A DNA stretch of 64,000 nt from Lactobacillus sp. ESL0684 (GTDB lineage Bacteria; Bacillota; Bacilli; Lactobacillales; Lactobacillaceae), in NCBI RefSeq assembly GCF_029392675.1, contig NZ_CP113941.1, forward strand, positions 1,042,001-1,106,000, written 5' to 3'. Under the pieces are notes generated by a model. The model ran no database searches, was not told the DNA's origin, and was given only the letters and a program-made list of their open reading frames with translations. This document shows positions 42,854 through 52,077 of this stretch, one piece after another. The stretch's first letter is position 1. Every line of letters begins with the position of its first letter. Made by a program: the position numbers and the translations under genes.

Positions 42854-43075
42854 CTAAAAAAGAATCAGGAATGCAATAACAATTGCCAAAATTGGAACGG
42901 CTTCGATTAAACCAACACCGATAAACATGGTTGATCTTAAATCGCCAGAACTTTCTGGTTGACGAGCCATACATTCAATTGTCTTAGAAATAACTTTTCC
43001 GTTACCCCAAGAAGCAGCTAAAGCTGCAACACCAGCTACTAAAGCAGCAGCGATATATCTAAAAGCTTGTGACAT
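42854..43075 (-). CDS. atpE: ATP synthase c subunit
   Basis: A 73-residue two-helix hairpin that forms the rotor ring. The polar loop RQP is at residues 38-40, and the ion-binding carboxylate is Glu58 in [17 protein letters not shown]. The residues that normally bind sodium are not present, so proton coupling is expected. A GGAGG site precedes the ATG. Confidence 0.98.
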   Translation of the reverse strand: MSQAFRYIAAALVAGVAALAASWGNGKVISKTIECMARQPESSGDLRSTMFIGVGLIEAVPILAIVIAFLILF

Positions 43076-43093
43076 ATTTAAACCTCCAAAAAA

Positions 43094-43807
43094 TTATTCT
43101 TTTGTAACTTTCTTACCTATATATACCATCGACAAAGTTACAAAAACATATGCCTGGATAGAGCCAATGAAGACAGAGAAACCTTGCCAGATCATTGCGA
43201 GTGGTGCCGACACAATTAAGGTTGGAATACCCATACTTGGTGCCAAACTGTTACCGATCAAAGTTAACAATACCTCTCCAGCAAAAATATTACCGAACAA
43301 TCGCAATGATAAAGTTAAGAAGTTGGTAACCTCTTCGATCAGATTAATTGGAAGCATAAAGCTAACTGGTGCAGAGTAATTCTTAAAATATCCCTTAACA
43401 CCAAACTTTTGCATTCCAAATGAAAATGATAAAAGCAAAGACATCATTGCAAATGCCATGGTTGTAACTGGATCTGCTGTTGGCGATTTAACTAGCGTAA
43501 AGTCGCCAACTTTGACTTCTAAGAACAAGCCTAGCATATTCATACACCAAATAAAAATAAACAAGACAAAAGCATAAAGCGATAAATGCTTTTGGGCAGC
43601 ATTATCACTAACATTACCTTTAACAATATTATCGGTAAAATCTAGCAAATACTCCAAAGCGTTTTGCTTTTTATTTGGCTTCAATTCAACTTCTCGAGAA
43701 AGCCAAATACAAACAAATAATACAACTGCAGCCATCAGCGTTGAGCCAATAATCCCAGCAAGGTCAAAGTTTAAACCCATAAACTTGAAAACAAATGATT
43801 TCTCCAT
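43094..43807 (-). CDS. atpB: ATP synthase a subunit
   Basis: A 237-residue membrane stator subunit with five or six helices. The essential arginine lies in FLTLSLRLFGNIFAGEVLL (about residues 163-181). It is the first gene of atpBEFHAGDC. No atpI precedes it; upp is the next gene upstream. The leader carries a small hairpin (GTGTTC 43829-43834 pairing with GAACAC 43843-43848) just before the GGGAGG site, which could tune translation. Confidence 0.97.
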   Translation of the reverse strand: MEKSFVFKFMGLNFDLAGIIGSTLMAAVVLFVCIWLSREVELKPNKKQNALEYLLDFTDNIVKGNVSDNAAQKHLSLYAFVLFIFIWCMNMLGLFLEVKVGDFTLVKSPTADPVTTMAFAMMSLLLSFSFGMQKFGVKGYFKNYSAPVSFMLPINLIEEVTNFLTLSLRLFGNIFAGEVLLTLIGNSLAPSMGIPTLIVSAPLAMIWQGFSVFIGSIQAYVFVTLSMVYIGKKVTKE

Positions 43808-43924
43808 TACTTCGTGACCTCCCTTCTCGTGTTCGCTTTAGTGAACACTCATTTCATATTACCACCATTCAATAATTTTGTGCATATTTGTAAGCGAATT
43901 ACATTATTTATTTGAATAAATAAC

Positions 43925-44554
43925 TTATTTAGTCCCGAAAATACGGTCTCCTGCATCGCCTAATCCAGGGAAAATATAACCATTAGACAACAATTTCTCA
44001 TCTTCAGCCGCGGTATAAATATCAACATCAGGATTTTCATCTTGAACAGCTTTAACGCCTTCTGGTGCAGCTACTAAAACTGCCAATCTAATATCTTTAA
44101 CACCGCGTTTCTTTAAAGCACCAATCGCCATATTAGCAGAACCACCCGTTGCCAGCATCGGATCGACTACCAAACAAGCACGTTCAGCAACATCACTGGG
44201 CATCTTACAGAAATATTCATGTGGCTTCAAAGTTTCCTCATCCCGATACATGCCAATCACACCAACCTTAGCTGACGGGATCATTTCCATTACTCCATTT
44301 AACATCCCAATTCCTGCTCGCAAAATTGGTACAATGGTCATTTTTTTACCAGCGATTTCTTTTTGAGTCGTTTTGCCAATAGGCGTTTCAATTTCGACAT
44401 CTTGCATTGGCAAATCTCTAGTAATCTCATAAGTCATCAAGCCACCGATTTCACCAACAATTCGCCGAAACTCGTTTGAACTTGTATCCTTGCGTCTAAT
44501 AATAGTCAACTTGTGCTGAATCAAGGGATGATTCAAAACCGTAAATTTGCCCAT
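43925..44554 (-). CDS. upp: Uracil phosphoribosyltransferase
   Basis: A 209-residue salvage enzyme that makes UMP from uracil and PRPP. The PRPP-binding motif is [13 protein letters not shown] (about residues 129-141), and the uracil-binding C-terminal region [21 protein letters not shown] is intact. The gene stands between the sua5 operon and the atp operon. The glyA gene that often lies beside upp in Gram-positives is not present. Confidence 0.97.
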   Translation of the reverse strand: MGKFTVLNHPLIQHKLTIIRRKDTSSNEFRRIVGEIGGLMTYEITRDLPMQDVEIETPIGKTTQKEIAGKKMTIVPILRAGIGMLNGVMEMIPSAKVGVIGMYRDEETLKPHEYFCKMPSDVAERACLVVDPMLATGGSANMAIGALKKRGVKDIRLAVLVAAPEGVKAVQDENPDVDIYTAAEDEKLLSNGYIFPGLGDAGDRIFGTK

Positions 44555-44602
44555 AATTTCCTCCTGTATAAAAACAAATTACATTTAATAAGTATTCTAA
44601 TC

Positions 44603-44631
44603 AAAAAAGCAAAGGGTTTAAAGTCCTTTGC
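44603..44631 (-). terminator. Terminator of the tdk-prfA-prmC-sua5 operon
   Basis: GCAAAGG/CCTTTGC arms (44609-44615 and 44625-44631) with a six-T run on the minus strand, 10 bases after the sua5 stop codon. Confidence 0.9.
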
Positions 44632-44641
44632 CAAATTATTT

Positions 44642-45646
44642 TTATTTTGCCTGATAATGATGCCCAGCTGCTGCCTTATTTAACCGGTTCATATAAGCTA
44701 AACTAGCTTGAGTGCCATTAAAACCTTGAACATATATTTGTTTAATCTGTTCTTGATCATCAAAATAACGCAAGCCGTCAAATAGACTATGATCTGCAGA
44801 GATAAGGCTGTCTCCTAAACTAAACTTATTTGCAGCAGGTAAGTTTAGTTTATCTAAAACCGCATCCAATGCCATCACTCCAGTTTGCTCATTAAGATTA
44901 AGGTCACTAAAATCTTGAGCAGTATCAACCACGACCACAGGGGCACTGGGTGCATAATGGCGATACTTCATCCCCGGCGCTTTAGGGACAGCCTGGTCAG
45001 TCACCTTGCCAGTATTAATCAGTACCTCTTCGTCTAAAACAGAGCTTAATTGTTGCGGCGTTATTTCACCTGGACGTAAAACTACGGGATCTTTGACAGA
45101 TAAATCAATAATGGTTGATTCAAGTCCTACCCGGGCAGGACCACCATCGATAATTCCAGCAATCTTACCATTAAGATCATGATAGACGTGTTCGGCAGTA
45201 GTGGGACTCGGTTTAGTTGAAGTATTAGCGGATGGCCCAACGATTGGAGCACCAAGCTTAGCAATTAAAGAAAGCGTTAACTCATCATCTGGACAACGAA
45301 ACGCCACTGTCTCAAGTCCACCAGTGACTGCCTTAGGCAAGCTACCAGGTTTAACAAAGAGCAATAATGTTAGTGGTCCCGGCCAAAATTTTTTAATCAA
45401 TTTGTGTGCTCGCTCAGGAATTTCTCTAGCATAATCAGCCATCATCATTTCATCTGCAACTGTCACAATTAACGGATTATCACTTGGTCGACCTTTAGCC
45501 GCATAAACGGATTTCACCGCTTGCTCATTAGTAGCTAAAGCTCCTAAGCCATAAACGGTCTCAGTTGGAAAAGCAACTAACTCACCCTTAGCTAGTAACG
45601 CCACTGCCTTATCAAGTTCTTCTTGTGAAAAAATCTTCGTTTCCAT
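44642..45646 (-). CDS. sua5: Threonylcarbamoyl-AMP synthase (Sua5/YwlC)
   Basis: A 334-residue Sua5-type enzyme that makes threonylcarbamoyl-AMP for t6A37 in tRNA. The N-terminal YrdC domain (about 1-200) has GELVAFPTETVYGLGALATNEQAV, KGRPSDNPLIV and GPSANTSTKPSPTTAEHV. The C-terminal Sua5 domain begins about 220 after the linker APGMKYRHYAPSAPV. It overlaps the end of prmC by one base. Confidence 0.96.
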   Translation of the reverse strand: METKIFSQEELDKAVALLAKGELVAFPTETVYGLGALATNEQAVKSVYAAKGRPSDNPLIVTVADEMMMADYAREIPERAHKLIKKFWPGPLTLLLFVKPGSLPKAVTGGLETVAFRCPDDELTLSLIAKLGAPIVGPSANTSTKPSPTTAEHVYHDLNGKIAGIIDGGPARVGLESTIIDLSVKDPVVLRPGEITPQQLSSVLDEEVLINTGKVTDQAVPKAPGMKYRHYAPSAPVVVVDTAQDFSDLNLNEQTGVMALDAVLDKLNLPAANKFSLGDSLISADHSLFDGLRYFDDQEQIKQIYVQGFNGTQASLAYMNRLNKAAAGHHYQAK

Positions 45647-46494
45647 TATTTATTCCACCTTCCAGCCACCATCCGCGGCTTACCAGCTAGATCACTGTGA
45701 AATTCAATTGTAAAATCTGGTAACTTGCTAGCAAACAATTCTTGCAATTGCTGCTGTTCACTAAAACCAAATTCCAAGAAAAATTCACCATGGCTATTTA
45801 AATGTTCACGAACCTGCTGAGCAAATTTTTGATAGAATTCAAGACCATCTTTTCCGCCAAATAAAGCTTCCTTAGGTTCATTTTGCAAAACATTTTCATC
45901 CATTTGTGAAGTTTCACTTTCCTTGATGTATGGGGGATTTGAGATAATTTTATCAAATTTTTCTAAGCCAATTAAAACATTCGCCTTACGAACAGTTACG
46001 TCAAGGTCATAAGTTAGAAAGTTTTCTTCACAGGTTCTTAAAGCGGAATCAGTAACGTCAGAGGCAAATAAAGTTAACTCAGAAAGTCCACTCTTTTGTG
46101 CCTCATTAGCTAGTGCTACCGTGATACAACCTGAACCAGTTCCTAAATCCAGCACTTTATCACCAGTTTGCAATTTGGAAAGTGCTAGATTAACGAGTTC
46201 CTCAGTTTCAAACCGCGGAATTAAGACTCCACGCTGCACCATGATTTTATATCCGAAGAACCAAGCATAACCTAAAATGTATTGGGGAGAATTACCTTTA
46301 GCTAATTTTCGTAAATCTTTTTGTGCCTGCGCAATCTGGTCAGCAGTAAGTTGCATATCCTGCTTTAACTGAAATTCACTTGGAGTCAAATTTAAACGTT
46401 CTGCTAGTAGATAATCAACATCTTCTAATCGTGCTTCAGAGGCTGTTACTCTAGCCCAAGTTCGCAAATCCTTTAAGGTTTTTATGCTAGACAT
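45646..46494 (-). CDS. prmC: Release-factor glutamine methyltransferase PrmC
   Basis: A 282-residue SAM-dependent enzyme that methylates the Gln of the GGQ motif in release factors. The N-terminal helical domain is followed by the SAM motif [18 protein letters not shown] and the catalytic [10 protein letters not shown]. It overlaps prfA by eight bases, the usual coupling with its substrate. Confidence 0.97.
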   Translation of the reverse strand: MSSIKTLKDLRTWARVTASEARLEDVDYLLAERLNLTPSEFQLKQDMQLTADQIAQAQKDLRKLAKGNSPQYILGYAWFFGYKIMVQRGVLIPRFETEELVNLALSKLQTGDKVLDLGTGSGCITVALANEAQKSGLSELTLFASDVTDSALRTCEENFLTYDLDVTVRKANVLIGLEKFDKIISNPPYIKESETSQMDENVLQNEPKEALFGGKDGLEFYQKFAQQVREHLNSHGEFFLEFGFSEQQQLQELFASKLPDFTIEFHSDLAGKPRMVAGRWNK

Positions 46495-47575
46495 TTTGAT
46501 CTGCCAACTCCTCTAACTGCTTAGTTTGATTATAAAGAATTAAAGCATCGACAACTTCATCCAATTCACCATTCATAATTCGGTCTAACTTGTTAAGCGT
46601 CAAACCAATCCGGTGGTCAGTCACGCGATTTTGCGGATAATTATAAGTCCTAATCCGTTCAGATCTATCACCGGTACCAACTGCCGTTTTCCGCTTAGCA
46701 TCATATTGATCACGATTTTGACTTTCATAGTAGTCATACACCCGTGATTTTAAAATTTGCATCGCCTTTTCACGGTTCTGCTGCTGACTACGCTGATCTT
46801 GCATTGCTACCACAATACCAGTTGGCAAGTGCGTCAGCCGCACAGCACTGGAGGTCTTGTTAATATGCTGACCACCCGCACCGCTTGAGCGATAAACATC
46901 TACCCGAATGTCTTTAGGATCTAAGTCAATATCAACTTGTTCATATTCAGGCATCACAGCTACAGTTGAAGTCGAAGTGTGAACACGACCTTGAGACTCA
47001 GTTACAGGAACCCGCTGCACCCGGTGAGCGCCATTTTCATATTTTAATTTGGAATAAACTTTATCCCCGGTAATCATTACGGCGACCCGCTTGTAGCCAC
47101 CAACTTCCGTTGGCTCACTATCAATTACAGAAACATTCCAATTTTGTCGTTCTGCGTACTTTTCATACATTCTAAGCAAATCAGCTGCAAATAACGAAGC
47201 TTCATCACCACCTGCAGCTCCCCGAATCTCCATAATGATATCTTTGTCATCATTAGGGTCCTTGGGTAACATCAAAATCTTGATTTGATCTTCTAATTCA
47301 GCAATTTCTTTTTCTAAATCACTGTTTTCTTCTTTGGCCATTGCTACTAAGTCAGCATCATTTTCCTTAGCGATAAATTCTTTATTATCAGAAATTGCCG
47401 CTTGATCTGCTTGATATTTTTTAAATCTTTCGACTACTTCGCGCAATTCTGCGGCTTCTTTGGAAACCTTCATATACCGCTTAGTGTCATTAATTACCTC
47501 TGGATCAGCCATTAGCTCTTCTAGCTCTTCATAATGAGCTACTAAGCCTTCAAGCTGTGCCATAACTTTATCCAT
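46487..47575 (-). CDS. prfA: Peptide chain release factor 1
   Basis: A 362-residue class I release factor reading UAA and UAG. The GGQ motif is in [18 protein letters not shown] (about residues 230-247). The anticodon-like tripeptide region ([15 protein letters not shown], about 183) contains the PxT-type element (PVT). Length and gene neighbours fit RF1 and not RF2. Confidence 0.98.
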   Translation of the reverse strand: MDKVMAQLEGLVAHYEELEELMADPEVINDTKRYMKVSKEAAELREVVERFKKYQADQAAISDNKEFIAKENDADLVAMAKEENSDLEKEIAELEDQIKILMLPKDPNDDKDIIMEIRGAAGGDEASLFAADLLRMYEKYAERQNWNVSVIDSEPTEVGGYKRVAVMITGDKVYSKLKYENGAHRVQRVPVTESQGRVHTSTSTVAVMPEYEQVDIDLDPKDIRVDVYRSSGAGGQHINKTSSAVRLTHLPTGIVVAMQDQRSQQQNREKAMQILKSRVYDYYESQNRDQYDAKRKTAVGTGDRSERIRTYNYPQNRVTDHRIGLTLNKLDRIMNGELDEVVDALILYNQTKQLEELADQNV

Positions 47576-47581
47576 ACTCGT

Positions 47582-48193
47582 TTATACCTCTCTTGTCCTC
47601 GGCTGTTCTGGGTGAAAATAATGAAAACGACAAACTGGATAATAGCTTTCATCGCCACCAATTTGTACCTGCTCTCCTTCATAAACCGGTTTTCCGTTAT
47701 GAATTCGTAAATTCATTGTAGCCTTACGACCACAATAATGGCAAATCGTCTTGATTTCATTAATTTTATCTGCAAAAATTAATAAATTCTTGCTACCTTC
47801 AAATAAATTATTCTGAAAATCATTCTTCAAGCCAAAGGTCATTACCGGAATCTTAAGTTCATCGACAATTTTAGCGCATTCCAAAACATGATGTCGCTGT
47901 AAAAATTGAGCTTCATCAATTAAGACACACGCAATTGCACCATCACCTTTGGCAATATCTTCGTTACTTAACTGCTTAATATAATCAAATAAGTTCATAT
48001 GCTCAGTAATAGGAATAGCATCACGTCTGATTCCGACCCTTGAAGCAATTGTGCCAACACCACTACGATCATCTACATTACTAGTCATCAGGGCAATTTT
48101 TCGACCCTGAGCTTCATAATTATGTGCATCTTTGAGAATCTCAATTGTTTTGCCACTACTCATTGCGCCGTAGTGAAAAAATAATTGTGCCAT
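47582..48193 (-). CDS. tdk: Thymidine kinase
   Basis: A 203-residue type II thymidine kinase for salvage of dT. The P-loop [12 protein letters not shown] is at about residue 9, the DEAQF motif ([12 protein letters not shown]) is near 90, and a lasso/zinc region with CHYCGRKA plus a later Cys is near 145-185. It heads the prfA-prmC-sua5 operon and is divergent from murT. Confidence 0.96.
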   Translation of the reverse strand: MAQLFFHYGAMSSGKTIEILKDAHNYEAQGRKIALMTSNVDDRSGVGTIASRVGIRRDAIPITEHMNLFDYIKQLSNEDIAKGDGAIACVLIDEAQFLQRHHVLECAKIVDELKIPVMTFGLKNDFQNNLFEGSKNLLIFADKINEIKTICHYCGRKATMNLRIHNGKPVYEGEQVQIGGDESYYPVCRFHYFHPEQPRTREV

Positions 48194-48347
48194 AGTTTGC
48201 TCCTTTGTTTAAATTAAATTCACCTAACCTATCTAGTATAGATGAAAATTAAAATCTGTGCAGTTAAATCGTCGTTAAAAACTCGTTTTAAGTTATGCGC
48301 TATGCTATAGTTTATTATGATTTTAAAGTGAGGGATAAAGGATAAAT

Positions 48348-49700
48348 ATGAATTTAAAAGCAAACATTGCTAAAATCGCTGGCAAATCAAGTTACTGGTT
48401 CCTTCATAACGTACTTAAAGGTGGTACTAGTTTTCCAGGAAAGTTAGCAATGAAAATTGACCCAAATGTGTTAAATGCTCTAGCCAAGGACTATGAAATA
48501 ATCATTGTTACAGGTACTAACGGTAAAACAATGACAACAGCCTTGATTGTAGCCGCGTTAAAACAGAAATATGGTGACGTTTTAACTAATTCGTCTGGTT
48601 CAAACATGCAGCAAGGAATTGTAACTGCCTTTTTAGCACACCAAAATAGCCAAGCTAAACGTAAAATTGCCGTTTTAGAAGTTGACGAAGCAAACGTAAA
48701 AATGGTTACTGAGCTAGTTCATCCTAGTTATTATGTTTTAACTAATATCTTTCGTGATCAAATGGATCGTTACGGCGAAATTTATACCACATATGACAAA
48801 ATCACTGCTGGAATTAGACTAGCTCCTCAGGCAACAATTATTGCTAACGGTGATGCCAGTATCTTTTCCTCAGTTGACCTGCCTAATCCAAAAGTTTTTT
48901 ATGGTTTTAACTTAGATAAAAGTCAGCAATCTCAAGATTTTAAAGCTCCGGTTAACACCGATGGCGTTTTATGCCCGCAATGCAATCAAGTAATCCATTT
49001 CCACGAGCGTATCTATGCTAATCTAGGTAATTTTTTCTGTCCTAATTGTGGCTATCAACGACCAAAGTTAAAATACAGTGTTACACAAATTCTTAACCAG
49101 ACACCTGATAAGTTAGAATTTTTAATGGGACAAAAAGATTATACGATAAATATTGGTGGTACCTATAATATTTATAATGCATTAGCTGCCTATGCAGTAG
49201 CACGGGAATTTGATTTAAGTGATGAAGAAATCGCCCAATCTTTTGCTGCTAATAAGCGAGTTTTTGGTCGTCAAGAATTAATTAATTATGCAGACAAAAA
49301 GATTAATCTAATTTTAGTTAAAAATCCTGTCGGTCTAGACGAAGTCCTGCATATGCTTAATACTGAATCAGAAGCATATTCACTAGTGACATTGCTCAAC
49401 GCTAATCATGCTGACGGAATTGACACATCTTGGATCTGGGATGGTCAATTTGAAGACTTGCAGCAAGATCAAATAAAAAAAGTGATTGTTGGTGGTGAAC
49501 GGTATCAAGATATGCATTTTAGACTTGAGGTCGCCGGTTTTGATCCTAATAATATGGTTACCACGGCAAACAACGACGAAGTAATGACAGAGGTTGCCAA
49601 AGTTCCGACCAAAAAAGTCTATATTCTATCAACTTATACAGCCTTGCTGTCATTACGCAAAACAATGGCAGAAAAGAAAATTATTAAGGGCGGAATGTAA
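48348..49700 (+). CDS. murT: Lipid II isoglutaminyl synthase subunit MurT
   Basis: A 450-residue Mur-ligase-type protein with the P-loop VTGTNGKTMTTALIV (about residue 54), a four-cysteine zinc ribbon inserted in the central domain (CPQC near 205 and CPNC near 228), and a C-terminal DUF1727 domain. These are the marks of MurT, which with the glutaminase GatD amidates the D-Glu of lipid II. Unusually, no gatD follows: a terminator appears 32 bases after the stop. The protein itself looks intact. Confidence 0.9.
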   Translation: MNLKANIAKIAGKSSYWFLHNVLKGGTSFPGKLAMKIDPNVLNALAKDYEIIIVTGTNGKTMTTALIVAALKQKYGDVLTNSSGSNMQQGIVTAFLAHQNSQAKRKIAVLEVDEANVKMVTELVHPSYYVLTNIFRDQMDRYGEIYTTYDKITAGIRLAPQATIIANGDASIFSSVDLPNPKVFYGFNLDKSQQSQDFKAPVNTDGVLCPQCNQVIHFHERIYANLGNFFCPNCGYQRPKLKYSVTQILNQTPDKLEFLMGQKDYTINIGGTYNIYNALAAYAVAREFDLSDEEIAQSFAANKRVFGRQELINYADKKINLILVKNPVGLDEVLHMLNTESEAYSLVTLLNANHADGIDTSWIWDGQFEDLQQDQIKKVIVGGERYQDMHFRLEVAGFDPNNMVTTANNDEVMTEVAKVPTKKVYILSTYTALLSLRKTMAEKKIIKGGM

Positions 49701-49731
49701 AAGTATCTGGGGAAATTAACTCTTCAAGCTT

Positions 49732-49770
49732 AAAAAGCTCAGTTTATTAGCTATAACTGGGCTTTTTGCT
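49732..49770 (+). terminator. Terminator of murT
   Basis: AAAAGCTCAGTT pairs with AACTGGGCTTTTT around TATTAGCTAT with one G-T pair, then a T-run. It is on the plus strand directly after murT. Confidence 0.88.
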
Positions 49771-49861
49771 TGCGTTATTTTTTAACATTTAAGCAATCAT
49801 AATTTAGTAATTGACTGCAAGAACTATAATTTAATATCTTGATATATTTGACTTTGAGTAG

Positions 49862-49888
49862 AAAAAAACACTCAGATAATTCTGAATG
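49862..49888 (-). terminator. Terminator downstream of the small unknown gene
   Basis: On the minus strand CATTCAGA pairs with TCTGAGTG across ATTA, followed by a seven-T run (plus-strand A-run 49862-49868). It ends the transcript of the 90-residue gene that stops at 49945. Confidence 0.85.
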
Positions 49889-49944
49889 CTACATTCCAGG
49901 AATAATTCCTTTAATATCTTTTAGTGTTCGTTTAACTCGTTCCA

Positions 49945-50217
49945 TCATTCTATCTTAGTTATCTTTGACCATGAGTCAGCCAATCGTTGACCGTCAATCT
50001 GATATTTCAATACTTCATCAGTATTGTTAAACTTTTTAACATTATCATCACTTGCTAATTCTCTTTTTGGTGAAAAATCCGTCTCATCTTGATCTGGCTC
50101 TAATAACCAATGCTTATTATTCAAGATAAACTCAATCTCATAACCTGTATCAATTAGATCCTTAAATTGCTCTAAACTCTTAATATCATTCATTTTCAAT
50201 GCATCATCTTCAGCCAT
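49945..50217 (-). CDS. Unknown acidic protein of about 90 residues
   Basis: A 90-residue protein that starts MAEDDALKMNDIKSLEQF, with a CTGAGG site upstream of the first ATG. A second start at residue 9 is possible. It is soluble and acidic, and contains the segment GYEIEFILNNKHWLLEPDQDE, which reads like a beta-hairpin of a small alpha-beta domain. I do not recognise the family. Upstream in the same orientation is the fragment of a second short gene. The pair may be a degraded two-gene unit at the edge of the accessory region. A terminator lies 57 bases downstream. Confidence 0.6.
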   Translation of the reverse strand: MAEDDALKMNDIKSLEQFKDLIDTGYEIEFILNNKHWLLEPDQDETDFSPKRELASDDNVKKFNNTDEVLKYQIDGQRLADSWSKITKIE

Positions 50218-50243
50218 TAAACTGCCTCAGCGCTTATTATATC

Positions 50244-50353
50244 TTAAATACCAATTTCATTTTCAATGCTAGTACTAATAAAAATAAGTTCTGGTTCATA
50301 ATCTTCTTTTTGCCATTCTTTAAAATAAATCTCCTCGTTATGTATTAGATCCG
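50244..50353 (-). pseudogene. Fragment of a small gene next to the insertion sequence
   Basis: A 36-codon open stretch without a start codon (ending ELIFISTSIENEIGI and a TAA at 50244-50246) reads toward the 90-residue gene. It is blocked upstream by a TGA. The adjacent frame, continuing into the IS target site, encodes MLTINLNYHG when the IS is removed, so a frameshift plus the insertion may have broken one short gene. The reading is tentative because no homologue can be checked here. Confidence 0.3.
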
Positions 50354-50403
50354 TGATAATTCAAGTTAATAGTTAACATCTGAAACTTGAAAGCAGTAAA
50401 ACT

Positions 50404-50434
50404 AGCCAGATTCCTTATTGAGTCTGGCTTTTTT
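50404..50434 (+). terminator. Inward-facing terminator at the left IS end
   Basis: AGCCAGA/TCTGGCT arms (50404-50410, 50423-50429) followed by a T-run on the plus strand. It would stop transcription that enters the IS from the left. Confidence 0.85.
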
Positions 50435-50451
50435 GGTTCTTAATTATATTT

Positions 50452-51794
50452 TCATGCGCTTCTCTGCAGCTGCTTTTGAATAAATCCTGGCAGTAATTTA
50501 ATAAAATTATTTATTATCCGCTCGACTTCTGTGGTTATTTCTTCTTTAACTGCTTTTAGGGCACTTAGCAGGTAGACCAATGCTTCTTCAAACGCCAAAT
50601 CCGGCAACGCATCATTCATTAAATAGAATAAATCTCCAATCGTTCGCTCATCAACTGCTTGTCTCTCTTGCCAAGCCAGCAAGTCATAAGTTAAGGCAGT
50701 AATTGCAAAATATCCGCACTGACCATCGTAACTTTGAATTTGTGATTTATCTAAAGCTAGGTATTGCTTAGCTGCTTTAAAGTAGGTTTCTATCTGCCAT
50801 CTACGACCATAAAGCTGAATGACTTCTTTAGGTTGCAGCTGATATCTGGTGGTAGCCAAGACCAAGTACTTTCCCTTATTACCACGTTTAGTAACATATA
50901 CTAGTCTGATAGGAAAACTATATCCTTGATACTCTGCCTCGACTACACAACTATAAAGATAGTCATCTTTGTCTTTCAGCTTTGAGCCAGCTAAGCGTTC
51001 ATACAAACTTTTTACATCATAAAGGCGACCACGATAGCGGTAGTATACCTTCTTGCTCAACTTAAGCATCGAGACACTGTCTAATCCTAACTGCTTTAAC
51101 TGCCAGAACATTTTTGGCGAGGCAAACCAGCTGTCAAACAGTACATAGTCTGCTGGTACACCTTCATTGATAGCTTGCTTAAGCAATTCAACCGTGACAT
51201 CATTCATTTGCCTTTGGGCTTGGGTTCTTCTTCTGCCTGCAATAGAACGATTATCGGTTGTTTACTGCCAAGCAGATTTTGTTTTTTCTTGGTGGACATC
51301 AAAGCAAAATTAACTGGCAAAAAAGTATTGCCGTCACTCCAACCAACGGTCAAGCCACGAAAACCATTAATATATTTATGCTCATTATGATCGTAAACTT
51401 TGGCAAGTAATTCCGCTTTCTTAGAATAGGAACGTGCTAGCAAAGTATCATCTACAATCAAAGCTAGTCTTCTACGCTTGTCAATTACCGGTTTAAGTAC
51501 CTTAATTAGTTTGGCAGCAGCTAAGCAAAGCAGTTTTTGCCAATTGATGCGGCCATCATTGAGGATATTTCTGCCAGTCTTAGAGGTAAATTCAGCTGGT
51601 TGGTCAAAACGATACAGTGATTTACGGGCAAAACGTGATTGGATTAGCCATTTAACTACCATCAGCAGGCTAACTAAAGAATGACGTCTAAAATTAACCT
51701 GTTTACTTAAGTCAGCTAGACCAATTAATTTTGTAAAAGATGAAATTAAGGAAGAAGTGTCCTTTTCTTGATTGAATTGCGGTATACTGTTCAT
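50452..51794 (-). pseudogene. IS4-family DDE transposase, frameshifted
   Basis: The N-terminal part (51794-51204, 196 codons) carries the first catalytic acidic motif in LIVDDTLLARSYSK. The C-terminal part (51207-50452, 251 codons) carries DSWFAS and the IS4 signature YGRRWQIETYFKAAKQY. The downstream frame stays homologous-looking back to about 51258 (TDNRSIAGRRRTQAQRQM), and it is closed by a TAA at 51262-51264. Loss of one base around 51255-51260 explains the split. As it stands the enzyme is probably inactive. Confidence 0.88.
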
Positions 51795-51873
51795 AACGTA
51801 AGAACTCCTGTAACTTTAGTTTTGGTTATTTAAAGTATAACGCAGAGAGGGCTTGCGTTTTTATTTTTTAGGC

Positions 51874-51917
51874 AAAAAAGCTAGAAATCACGCTCTTTTG
51901 AGGTGATTTCTAGCTTT
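51874..51917 (-). terminator. Inward-facing terminator at the right IS end
   Basis: Perfect 15-base arms (51877-51891 and 51903-51917) with a T-run on the minus strand (plus-strand A-run 51874-51879). It would stop transcription that enters the IS from the right, ahead of the transposase promoter. Confidence 0.88.
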
Positions 51918-51973
51918 CAAGTTTCAGTTAACATCTCTAACGCACTATTTTAGTACCTCAGCTAATAAACACC

Positions 51974-52077
51974 TGCTATAATAAAAAGAGAGCAGTGGTA
52001 TTGCCAACACGCTACCTTTGAATAACTATTTCATGAAATGATCCTCTGTTAGTAAAAATACTTTCAGAGGATTTTTT
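51974..52077 (+). ncRNA. Candidate small RNA with its own promoter and terminator
   Basis: An extended -10 promoter TGCTATAAT (51974-51982) is followed by about 60 untranslated bases and an intrinsic terminator (ATCCTCTG 52041-52048 with CAGAGGAT 52065-52072, then a T-run to 52077). The transcript would be about 90 bases. The size and layout resemble the antitoxin RNA of Fst/Ldr-like type I modules, but no Fst-like toxin peptide is readable on the opposite strand, so the role is unknown. Confidence 0.45.

Larger units (their letters stand above)
50380..51927 (-). mobile_element. IS4-like insertion sequence, 1548 bp
   Basis: A complete element. The 15-bp perfect inverted repeats CTGAAACTTGAAAGC are at 50380-50394 and, inverted, at 51913-51927. 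They are flanked by the 7-bp direct repeat TTAACAT (50373-50379 and 51928-51934), the target duplication. It carries one transposase gene on the minus strand, now in two frames. Both ends contain strong hairpins, each followed by a T-run in the inward direction (50404-50434 plus strand; 51917-51874 minus strand), so transcription entering from either side should stop. Confidence 0.92.

Noticed and set aside
49701-49945. Remnant of gatD after murT
   Set aside because: No frame shows glutaminase-like sequence, and a terminator follows murT within 32 bases.
49889-49948. A 19-codon frame overlapping the stop of the 90-residue gene as a real gene
   Set aside because: Too short to support, with no ribosome-binding site separate from the upstream gene; mentioned only as part of a possible eroded operon.
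51281-51287. A AAA AAC-type slippery heptamer in the IS transposase, suggesting programmed -1 frameshifting
   Set aside because: It is not in the right phase for tandem slippage, and a TAA in the downstream frame (51262-51264) lies between it and the point where the second frame becomes family-like, so slippage here could not make the fusion.
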